This document shows, piece by piece, positions 5,064 through 10,797 of a stretch of DNA of 10,797 bases. How positions within the stretch are numbered: the first letter of the stretch is position 1; each line of letters begins with the position of its first letter. Below the pieces are notes generated by a model that saw only the letters and a program-made list of their open reading frames with translations, did no database searches and was not told the origin of the DNA. A program made the translations under genes and the position numbers. This stretch comes from an uncultured Beijerinckiaceae bacterium. Lineage in GTDB: Bacteria > Pseudomonadota > Alphaproteobacteria > Rhizobiales > Beijerinckiaceae. The stretch covers positions 1 to 10,797 of the forward strand of contig CALMGA010000452.1 of the NCBI GenBank assembly GCA_937863205.1. Reading direction: 5' to 3'.

Positions 5064-6308
5064 CTAGGAAAGAGCCCTGTCGCGCTCCAGCAGGGTCGCG
5101 TAGGCGTCCAGGGTTCCGCGCGTCATGCGCTCCACGGAGAAGCGCTCCTCGACTTGCCGGCGGGCGCGCTGCCCGAGGGCGTCGCGGCTGCTCGCACCCA
5201 GCGCCAGCGCTTCGCCGAGCGCCGCCGCCAGCGCCTGCGGGTCGCTCGGCGAAACGCGCCAGCCGGTGCGCCGGCCAGCCTCGACGTCGGGCGGGGCCAA
5301 CACCGTTTCGGGCAGCGCGCCGAGGTCGGACACGACCACCGGCGTGCCCACGCCCTGCGCTTCCACGGCGATGCGACCGAAGGCTTCGGGCTCGATGGAT
5401 GGCACCACCACCACTGCGGCGGCGAGAAGCGCGGCCGGCATGTCGGCGCAGTCGGCGACCCGCGCGACCCGCCCCTTCAGGCCGGCCGCAGCCACCGCCA
5501 CCTCGATCTCGCGCCCGAAGCTGCCTTTGGCCGCGTCGGGAGCATCGCCCACGAACACCAGCTTGAGATCACCCGTCCCGCGCTCGCCCAGCAGGCGCAC
5601 CGCCTCGATGAGCACCTTGTGGCCTTTCCAAACGCTCGGCTTGGCGACCAGAAGCAGGATGCGCTCGTCGGGGGCGACGCTCCAGGCGAGACGCAACGCC
5701 TGCACGCGGGCGGCGACGATGGCGGCCGGGGTGAACGGCCTGAGATCGACGCCGGGCCGCACCAGCGCGACTTGGCCGGCGGCGGTCGGGTACAGTGCCG
5801 TGATGGTGGCGGCGGCGAACTTCGACCCCGCCATCACCACGTCGCCCTTCGCCATGATGGAGCTGTAGCGCTGCCGGACGACGCCCTGCCCCGGCGACAG
5901 CTGGACGAGGCTGGTGGCGAAGGGCACCTTGGCGCGGCGGGCGGCGGCGTGGCTGATCCAGCCGGCGCGGCGCGAGCGGGCATGGACGAGATCGACCTGT
6001 TCGCGTCCGATCAGCTTTTGCAGGCGACGCGACAGCAGGGCCATCGCGATCGGATTGCGGTTCTGCGAGGGGAAATCCAGCCACACGCCGCCCTTGGCCT
6101 GCAGCTCGGGGACGAGGCGGCCGGCCGGGGCGGCGACGAGCGGGCGGGCGCCGGCCTCGGCCAAGGCGGCGGCGACGGCGATCACGGCCAGGCTCCCTTC
6201 GGGGCTGCCGTCGGCCTCGGCCAGGGTGGGGGCGACCTGCAGGATCGTGCGGCCGGCAAGCCGATGGGTCCCCCGCCGGTGCAGGGAGAAGCCGAAATCC
6301 TCGTTCAC
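5064..6308 (-). CDS. GT4-type glycosyltransferase (GT-B fold), probable GTG start
   Basis: This is a GT-B retaining glycosyltransferase that should move a sugar from an NDP-sugar to a cell-surface acceptor; donor and acceptor cannot be read. The N-domain begins RTILQVAPTLAEADGSPEG (20-38), the GT4 acceptor-side glycine region. DLVHARSRRAGW (106-117) and VRPGVDLRPFTP (183-194) follow. The C-domain shows LLLVAKPSVWKGHKVLIEA, LVFVGDAP and the catalytic EX7E (E308-E316) in SIEPEAFGRIAVEAQGVGTPVVVSD. With GTG 6308-6306 it has 414 aa, normal for the family. GAGGA lies 8 nt upstream. An upstream ATG (6370) would overlap the control region of the divergent hydrolase and adds nothing conserved. It is likely a peripheral membrane protein in LPS or exopolysaccharide synthesis. 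Confidence 0.85.
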   Translation of the reverse strand: MNEDFGFSLHRRGTHRLAGRTILQVAPTLAEADGSPEGSLAVIAVAAALAEAGARPLVAAPAGRLVPELQAKGGVWLDFPSQNRNPIAMALLSRRLQKLIGREQVDLVHARSRRAGWISHAAARRAKVPFATSLVQLSPGQGVVRQRYSSIMAKGDVVMAGSKFAAATITALYPTAAGQVALVRPGVDLRPFTPAAIVAARVQALRLAWSVAPDERILLLVAKPSVWKGHKVLIEAVRLLGERGTGDLKLVFVGDAPDAAKGSFGREIEVAVAAAGLKGRVARVADCADMPAALLAAAVVVVPSIEPEAFGRIAVEAQGVGTPVVVSDLGALPETVLAPPDVEAGRRTGWRVSPSDPQALAAALGEALALGASSRDALGQRARRQVEERFSVERMTRGTLDAYATLLERDRALS

Positions 6309-6372
6309 TGGACGATTCCTCGGCTGAAGCGTGCCAACGGTCGAGGGCACGGTGACGGGCGCTGGGATGGGC

Positions 6373-7158
6373 ATGACTAAACCGGCAAGCTTAACGCAAG
6401 CGAAACATCTGATGCTCGGCGAGGGGGCCGACGCGCGGCGCCTCGCCATCCGCCGCCGCGACGGTGAAGGACCGGCCCTCGTCTGGCTCGGTGGCTTCCG
6501 CTCGGACATGATGGCGACCAAGGCGTGCGCGCTGGACGAATGGGCCTGCGATCGCGGCCGGGCCTGCGTGCGTTTCGATTATTCCGGGCACGGCGAGTCG
6601 GGTGGCCGCTTCGAAGACGGCACGATCGGGCGCTGGCTGGCAGACAGCCTCGCCGTGATCGCCGGGGAAACGCAGGGACCTGTCGTGCTGGTTGGCTCCT
6701 CCATGGGCGGCTGGCTCGCCCTTCTCGCGGCGGCGCGGCTGGCGGCCGCCGGCACCGCGCCGGCCGGGCTGGTGCTGCTGGCGCCGGCCGTGGACTTCAC
6801 GCAGGCGCTGATCTGGCCCAGCCTCGATGAGGCGGCGCGGCGCGCCATCGAGGAGACCGGCCTCCACCTGCGTCCTTCGGCCTACGGCGGGCCGGTGCCG
6901 ATCACCCGCGCGCTGATCGAAGAGGGACGCCGGCACCTGCTGTTCGGCGGCACGGTCCGCGCCCACGCGCCGGTGCACATCCTGCAGGGCATGGCCGACC
7001 CCGACGTGCCCTGGCACCATGCGATGACCCTTGTCGAGCACCTCCAACACGATCCCGCGGTGCTGACGCTGATCAAGGACGGCGACCACCGGCTGTCGCG
7101 GCCGGCCGACATCGCCCGGCTGCTGGCGGCCGTGGCCGGCATCACGGGGGACGCGTGA
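6373..7158 (+). CDS. Alpha/beta hydrolase (ABHD10-like esterase/thioesterase)
   Basis: The protein is a serine hydrolase of the alpha/beta fold, 261 aa, without signal peptide, so cytosolic. Visible features are the beta-strand and oxyanion region PALVWLGGFRSDM (34-46), RFDYSGHGESGG (67-78), and the nucleophile elbow GSSMGG (108-113) with S110. The acid is probably D209 in MADPDVPW, and the base H239 in DGDHRLS. The pattern SGHGESGGxFxDGTIxxWxxD is typical of the ABHD10 / acyl-protein thioesterase-like bacterial group; the substrate is unknown. The start is ATG 6373 with GGGA just upstream. ATG 6367 and ATG 6331 are in frame but intrude on the divergent gene's leader. It shares a 64-bp intergenic region with the glycosyltransferase. 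The SRP RNA follows about 70 bp downstream. Confidence 0.88.
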   Translation: MTKPASLTQAKHLMLGEGADARRLAIRRRDGEGPALVWLGGFRSDMMATKACALDEWACDRGRACVRFDYSGHGESGGRFEDGTIGRWLADSLAVIAGETQGPVVLVGSSMGGWLALLAAARLAAAGTAPAGLVLLAPAVDFTQALIWPSLDEAARRAIEETGLHLRPSAYGGPVPITRALIEEGRRHLLFGGTVRAHAPVHILQGMADPDVPWHHAMTLVEHLQHDPAVLTLIKDGDHRLSRPADIARLLAAVAGITGDA

Positions 7159-7195
7159 ACCGCGGTCGAGCGCCGTCGGGCTCGACGGAGCGCTG

Positions 7196-7226
7196 TTGCG
7201 CTCGGCGAAGGGATGGGCCACATAGC
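7196..7226 (+). promoter_or_regulatory. Tentative promoter of the SRP RNA
   Basis: TTGCGC (7196-7201) and CATAGC (7221-7226) are 19 bp apart and end 5 bp before the inferred RNA 5' end. Both boxes are imperfect and the spacing is long, so this rests mainly on position. Confidence 0.25.
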
Positions 7227-7230
7227 GCTC

Positions 7231-7328
7231 GGGAGGTTGGCGGTGGACGTTCCACTCGCCAACCGGGTCAGGTCCGGAAGGAAGCAGCCCTAACGAGACC
7301 GGGCGGGTCTCTGTCCAACCTCCCACCC
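7231..7328 (+). ncRNA. ffs: Signal recognition particle RNA (4.5S-type)
   Basis: The small bacterial SRP RNA binds Ffh and directs membrane proteins to FtsY and the translocon. The apical hallmark is unmistakable: GGTCAGGTCC, the GGAA tetraloop (7276-7279), then GGAAGCAGCC with the asymmetric and symmetric internal loops that Ffh reads (7266-7289). The ends close with a perfect 10-bp stem, GGGAGGTTGG (7231-7240) with CCAACCTCCC (7315-7324). Length near 95-100 nt is normal for the Alu-less form. Exact ends are uncertain by a few bases. In many Hyphomicrobiales ffs lies close to dnaX; here two genes separate them. Confidence 0.95.
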
Positions 7329-7330
7329 GC

Positions 7331-7345
7331 ATCGGCCCGGCCGAT
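7331..7345 (+). terminator. Short hairpin after the SRP RNA
   Basis: ATCGGC-CCG-GCCGAT is a perfect 6-bp stem with a 3-nt loop starting a few bases after the RNA's closing stem. No T-run follows, so termination here is only suggested by position. Confidence 0.3.
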
Positions 7346-7417
7346 CGGCGCATGGGGCCGGCCAAGTGCCTCGGCATCGAACCATCCGGCGTTGAGGACG
7401 AGGGGCGCGAGGGGCAT

Positions 7418-8242
7418 TTGACGACGGCAACACCGGCTCCCGTGTTCGCCGACCCGATCCGCGGCCTCAGCCCGAGCGACTGCTACTTTTATCACACCAC
7501 CGCCATCCCCGGCCGGGGCACGATCTCCGGCGAGTGGGATCTGGCGCCGGGCATCGATCGCTACCTCGGCCGGGTGCCGCTGGCCGGGCGCAGCGTGCTC
7601 GATGTCGGCGCCGCCACCGGTTTCCTCACCTTTCACATGGAAAAGGCCGGTGCGCGGGTGATCTCCTACGACCTGTCGGAGGCGCAGGGCTGGGACATCG
7701 TGCCCCTGTCGGCCATCGACGTGGCCGAGCACGCGCGCGGGCGCAAGGCGCACATCCGCGCGATCAACAACGGCTACTGGCTATGCCACGAGGCCAACCG
7801 TTCCACCGCGCGGATGGCGCACGGCACGGTGTATCGCATCGACCCCGCGCTGGGGCCGGTCGACGTCAGCGTCTTCGGCAGCATCCTTCTGCACCTGCGC
7901 GACCCGTTCCTGGCCTTGCACAACGCCGCCGCGATCACGGGCGAGACGATGGTGGTCGCCGACCTCATGCCGCTCGCCGGCCTGCACTCGATGCTGCTGT
8001 CGCGCCTCGTCGCGCCGCTGTTCGGCCGCGCCATGCGCTTCAAGCCGCGCTTCGCCCGGCCCGGCCCGTGGGAAACCTGGTGGGACCTGCCGCCGCCGTT
8101 GGTGGTCGAGTTCCTCGGCGTGCTCGGCTTCGAGAAGGCCGAGGTGACCACCCACACCCAGTTGCTGGGGGGCAAGCCGATGCCGATGTACACGGTTGTC
8201 GCCACGAGAACCAAGCCGACGGTGCCGCTGGACCCGTCGTAG
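7418..8242 (+). CDS. Class I SAM-dependent methyltransferase, substrate unknown
   Basis: The protein has a Rossmann-fold methyltransferase core: motif I VLDVGAATGFLTFHME (60-75), the acidic residue D85 after strand 2 (VISYDLSEAQGWDIVP), and VSVFGSILLHLRDPFLALHNA (150-170) in the motif IV/V region. The last motif is reminiscent of CmoB-like and Methyltransf_23-type proteins, but no wobble-uridine function can be claimed. There is no signal peptide or membrane anchor. The start is TTG 7418 with GAGG five bases upstream, giving 274 aa. The upstream in-frame start at 7352 would reach into the hairpin region behind ffs, and GTG 7442 has no ribosome binding site. It could be expressed by read-through from ffs or its own promoter. 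It converges on the HAD gene. Confidence 0.8.
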   Translation: MTTATPAPVFADPIRGLSPSDCYFYHTTAIPGRGTISGEWDLAPGIDRYLGRVPLAGRSVLDVGAATGFLTFHMEKAGARVISYDLSEAQGWDIVPLSAIDVAEHARGRKAHIRAINNGYWLCHEANRSTARMAHGTVYRIDPALGPVDVSVFGSILLHLRDPFLALHNAAAITGETMVVADLMPLAGLHSMLLSRLVAPLFGRAMRFKPRFARPGPWETWWDLPPPLVVEFLGVLGFEKAEVTTHTQLLGGKPMPMYTVVATRTKPTVPLDPS

Positions 8243-8372
8243 CGCTCGCGCCGTGGGGGCATCGATGCGGCGGGCAGGCGCGGCTGCATGGACCGGCGCC
8301 GTCATGCTGCTGCCCATCCCAGCAGGTTCGTGTTGGCAGGCCAATGCTTCACCCGCTTCGCTTTCTGACAAG

Positions 8373-8399
8373 CCGCAGGTTTTGATCGCAAAACCGCGG
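8373..8399. terminator. Bidirectional terminator-like hairpin between convergent genes
   Basis: CCGC-(A)-GGTTTTG, loop ATCG, CAAAACC-GCGG: an 11-bp stem with one bulged A. It lies in the 177-bp gap where the methyltransferase and HAD genes converge, 20 bp past the HAD stop. A short TTTT (8405-8408) follows on the plus strand. The symmetric stem could serve both directions. Confidence 0.5.
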
Positions 8400-8419
8400 G
8401 GCACTTTTGCGAAACCTGG

Positions 8420-9184
8420 TCAGGGCGCCTCAAGGATCCAGTCCACCGCCCGCGCGAGGTCGTCGGCGACATGCGTGGGCGCGGGATCGACGCGGCGTTC
8501 GTCGCCCTCGCGGTACTTGCCGGTGCGCACGAGCACGCCGGCGAGCCCGGCCTTCATCGCACCGCCGACGTCCGACTCGACGTCGTCGCCGACCATCGCC
8601 GCCGTGCCGGCTCCCAGGCTGTCCAGCGCGGCCCGGAAAAAGGCCGCCGCCGGCTTGCCGATCACGTCCGCCCGCCGCCCGCTCGCATATTCCAGCGCCG
8701 CGACGAAGGGGCCGGCATCGAGGCTGAGGCCGCCGTCGCCGTCGCGGAAGCTGCGGTTGTTGGCCAGCGCCAGCAGGTCGGCGCCGTTTTCCAGCGCGCG
8801 AAAGGCCGCGTTGAGGTTGCCGTAGGAGAAGCTGTCGCCGGCATCGCCGACCACAACGGCCGCCCCCTCGCCCCGCGATCCCGGCTCGGTTGGGAAATCC
8901 TCCGCGAGGTCGGGGTGCACCAGCAGGTGCGGCACGCGCCCGCGCAGGACGTGGCGCGCCGCCACCGCGGGGGTGAACACTTCGTCGGCCGAAACCTTGA
9001 GCCCGAGATGTTCGAGGTCGGCGACCAGGACGCGCAGCGGCCGGCGCGTGGTGTTGGTGAGGAAGCGTACGGCGACACGGTGACGCCGCAGCCTGTCGAC
9101 CGCCTCCACCGCACCGGGGATCGCCTCGCTGCCGACGTAGACCACGCCGCCGAGATCGAGCAGGACACCGGAAAAACGAGCCAT
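8420..9184 (-). CDS. HAD-superfamily IIA phosphatase (HDHD2/LHPP-like)
   Basis: The protein is a haloacid-dehalogenase-fold phosphatase with a type II cap, cytosolic, 254 aa. Motif I is LLDLGGVVYVG with nucleophile D10. The second, general-acid aspartate of DxD is Gly (G12). Motif II is FLTNTTRRP (41-49), motif III IGKP with K177, and motif IV MVGDDVESDVGGAMKAGLAGVLVRTGKYR with D200, D201 and D205. The HDHD2/LHPP-like subfamily typically has a non-Asp residue at this position (for example DxSG), which fits. The substrate is unknown; phosphoamino acids, small phosphates or pyrophosphate are known for relatives. The start is ATG 9184-9182, which keeps motif I at the usual distance. It is divergent from dnaX with a 128-bp gap. 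Confidence 0.88.
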   Translation of the reverse strand: MARFSGVLLDLGGVVYVGSEAIPGAVEAVDRLRRHRVAVRFLTNTTRRPLRVLVADLEHLGLKVSADEVFTPAVAARHVLRGRVPHLLVHPDLAEDFPTEPGSRGEGAAVVVGDAGDSFSYGNLNAAFRALENGADLLALANNRSFRDGDGGLSLDAGPFVAALEYASGRRADVIGKPAAAFFRAALDSLGAGTAAMVGDDVESDVGGAMKAGLAGVLVRTGKYREGDERRVDPAPTHVADDLARAVDWILEAP

Positions 9185-9312
9185 CGACCGCGAACGCTCC
9201 CAGGCACGCCCATGTCCACAGGATGCGCCTTACAGGAACGGTGCCAGGGATCGGAAAAGGATCGGAAGCGGCGGCCCTTGACCGGCCGGCACGGTGGTTC
9301 CACACCCGAGGC

Positions 9313-10797
9313 ATGAGCGACGGACTTCTCCCGGACGATCCCAGCCCGACCGAAGGCCGGCCCAGCGAAGGCTTGGGCAAGCTCTTCGCCGACCAGGACC
9401 GGCAGCTCGCCGCGCAGGTGCCCCAGGCTGCGGCCGAGGGTGCCGTCAAGGCCGAAGCCTACCGCGTGCTCGCCCGCAAGTACCGGCCGTCCGCCTTCGA
9501 GGACCTGATCGGCCAGGACGCCATGGTGCGCACCCTGTCGAACGCCTTCGACCTCGACCGCATCCACCAGGCCTACATGCTGACGGGCGTGCGCGGGGTG
9601 GGCAAGACCACCACCGCCCGCATCCTCGCCCGCGCCTTCAACTACCAGACGGCGGAGATCACCCGGCCGACGATCCGCATGGAAACGCTCGGCCACCACT
9701 GCCAGGCGATCATCGAGTCGCGCCATGTCGACGTGATCGAGATGGACGCGGCCTCCCACACCGGCATCGACGACGTGCGCGAGATCATCGATTCGTCGCG
9801 CTACCGCCCGGTGATGGCGCGGGCCAAGATCTACATCATCGACGAGGTGCACATGCTCTCCAAGCAGGCCTTCAACGGCCTGTTGAAGACGCTGGAAGAG
9901 CCGCCCGACCACGTGAAGTTCCTGTTCGCCACCACGGAGATCGAGAAGGTGCCCGTCACCGTGCGCTCGCGCTGCCAGCGCTTCGACCTGCGCCGCATCG
10001 AGCCACCGGTGATGGTCGCCCACCTCGCCCGCATCTGCGGGAGGGAGAACGTGCCGGTCGAGGAGGAGGCTCTGGCGGTGATCGCGCGCGCGGCCGAGGG
10101 CTCGGTGCGCGACGCGCTGTCGCTGCTCGATCAGGCGATCGCGCTGGGCGCCGGAGCGGGACGCACGCTGGATGCGGCGACGCTGCGGGCCATGCTCGGC
10201 CTCGCCGACCGCACCCGCGTCATCGACCTGTTCGAGCAGGCGATGCGCGGCGACATGGCCGGGGCGCTCGGCACCTTGAAGGAGCTGCACGACGCCGGCG
10301 GCGAGCCCGGCCAGATCCTGGTCGACCTCGCCGACTTCGTGCACTTCGTCACCCGGCTGAAGCTGGTGCCGGCGGCGGCCGACGATCCCGCCGCCTCGCC
10401 GGAAGAGCGGGTGCGGGGAAAAGTCTTCGCCAAGGGCCTTTCCATGGCGGTGCTGACGCGGGCGTGGCAGTTGCTGCTGAAGGGCCTGTCCGAGGTCAAG
10501 GAATCGCCGCGCCCGCTCGCCGCCGCCGACATGGTGCTGGTTCGTCTCGCTTACGCCGCCGACCTGCCGCCGCCCGACGAGGTGCTGCGCCGCCTGTCCT
10601 CTGCCCAACCCGCCGGTCAACCGACCGGCCAATCGATCGGCCAATCGACCGGCCAATCGACCGGCACAGGCGCGTCGAGCCAGCGCGCGGCATCCTTGCA
10701 GGCCCCGGCCGCGCCGCAAGGTCGGGCGCCCTCGCAGGCGCCGGCCCTCCCGCAGGCGGCGCCCCACCGGGCTCAGCTCGGCGGCCCGGCGGGCGGC
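9313..10797 (+). CDS. dnaX: DNA polymerase III subunits gamma/tau, N-terminal 495 residues (continues past the window)
   Basis: DnaX is the AAA+ clamp-loader ATPase of the replisome, and tau tethers the polymerase cores. The frame is open to the window end. Motifs are YRVLARKYRPSAFEDLIGQ, Walker A GVRGVGKTT (about 93-101), VDVIEMDAASHTGIDDVREI, Walker B IYIIDEVHML, and VRSRCQRF with the sensor/arginine-finger SRC. Of the four zinc cysteines of the E. coli protein only the one in GHHCQAI remains, as in other alphaproteobacteria. A Gln/Ser/Thr/Gly repeat (432-451) opens the flexible linker after domain III. The start at ATG 9313 (MSDGLLP) has GAGG only 1 nt away. In-frame ATG 9223 and GTG 9241 upstream are alternatives. 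I see no A-rich slippery site for gamma within the window. Confidence 0.96.
   Translation, partial: MSDGLLPDDPSPTEGRPSEGLGKLFADQDRQLAAQVPQAAAEGAVKAEAYRVLARKYRPSAFEDLIGQDAMVRTLSNAFDLDRIHQAYMLTGVRGVGKTTTARILARAFNYQTAEITRPTIRMETLGHHCQAIIESRHVDVIEMDAASHTGIDDVREIIDSSRYRPVMARAKIYIIDEVHMLSKQAFNGLLKTLEEPPDHVKFLFATTEIEKVPVTVRSRCQRFDLRRIEPPVMVAHLARICGRENVPVEEEALAVIARAAEGSVRDALSLLDQAIALGAGAGRTLDAATLRAMLGLADRTRVIDLFEQAMRGDMAGALGTLKELHDAGGEPGQILVDLADFVHFVTRLKLVPAAADDPAASPEERVRGKVFAKGLSMAVLTRAWQLLLKGLSEVKESPRPLAAADMVLVRLAYAADLPPPDEVLRRLSSAQPAGQPTGQSIGQSTGQSTGTGASSQRAASLQAPAAPQGRAPSQAPALPQAAPHRAQLGGPAGG
10606..10665 (+). repeat. 12-bp tandem repeat, five units, in the dnaX linker
   Basis: Units of consensus CAATCGACCGGC at 10606, 10618, 10630, 10642 and 10654 encode QPAG, QPTG, QSIG, QSTG and QSTG. 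The last two are identical and similarity falls towards the left. The unit length is a multiple of three, so copy-number change keeps the reading frame. Confidence 0.9.

Noticed and set aside
4902..6380. 492-codon plus-strand frame opposite the glycosyltransferase
   Set aside because: It is the antisense shadow of a gene with clear GT4 motifs, with no recognisable domain of its own.
6391..7377. 328-codon minus-strand frame opposite the hydrolase and SRP RNA
   Set aside because: It is antisense to the hydrolase with its intact catalytic motifs and reads through the structured SRP RNA gene.
9223..9312. Upstream in-frame starts for dnaX (ATG 9223, GTG 9241)
   Set aside because: They add up to 30 residues without known similarity, and MSDG at 9313 is a typical alphaproteobacterial DnaX start. 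They are kept as alternatives because the Shine-Dalgarno spacing at 9313 is short.
10417..10426. GGGGAAAAGT in dnaX as a frameshift site for gamma
   Set aside because: It lacks the A-AAA-AAG slippery heptamer, a long A-run or a clear downstream stem, so it gives no support for programmed frameshifting.
8662..10767. 701-codon open frame on the minus strand opposite dnaX and across the HAD gene
   Set aside because: It is antisense to dnaX with its intact AAA+ motifs and runs in another frame through the HAD gene. Its composition (His/Arg/Gly/Asp-rich, low complexity) is that of a GC-rich shadow frame.

Overview
The window is very GC-rich chromosomal DNA (roughly two thirds G+C by eye). It comes from an alphaproteobacterium, most likely of the Hyphomicrobiales (Rhizobiales). 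The evidence is the gene order aroE-maf-PPDK regulator | gap | hemE-hemJ, the wording of IF3 and DnaX (for example the zinc-module-poor GHHCQAI stretch of DnaX), and CtrA-type and GANTC motifs. Everything seen is housekeeping or ordinary accessory chromosome. I see no phage, transposon, CRISPR or toxin-antitoxin genes.

Layout. On the minus strand at the left, a tight three-gene unit runs leftwards: the PPDK/PEP-synthase regulatory protein (990-1817), maf (356-982) and aroE (cut by the window edge, 1-359). A gap of about 365 bp without genes (1818-2182) separates it from the divergent plus-strand pair hemE (2183-3280) and hemJ (3331-3756), two late steps of heme synthesis. Two minus-strand genes follow: a small secreted Ala/Pro/Thr-rich protein with a basic tail (3902-4231) and infC (4343-4882). 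Next is a minus-strand GT4-type glycosyltransferase (5064-6308), divergent from an alpha/beta hydrolase (6373-7158). The SRP 4.5S-type RNA (about 7231-7328) and an SAM-dependent methyltransferase (7418-8242) are on the plus strand. A HAD-IIA phosphatase (8420-9184, minus) is divergent from dnaX (9313 to beyond the window end).

The most important region is the hemE/PPDK-regulator gap. In Caulobacter and Rickettsia this junction carries the chromosomal origin. Here the gap holds a perfect tandem 11-bp repeat that creates a TTAA-N7-TTAA CtrA-type site, two further TTTA-N7-TTAA sites, three GANTC sites, a one-mismatch DnaA box, and an A/T- and purine-rich tract next to hemE. I read it as a probable oriC under CtrA/CcrM-type cell-cycle control. 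This is inference from synteny and motifs, not proof.

Several genes start at unusual codons. infC appears to start at AUU, as in E. coli, where this underlies autoregulation. The PPDK regulator has no ATG/GTG/TTG that would keep its conserved N-terminus, and a strong GGAGG lies five bases before an ACG. maf, hemE, hemJ and the methyltransferase use TTG, and the glycosyltransferase probably uses GTG.
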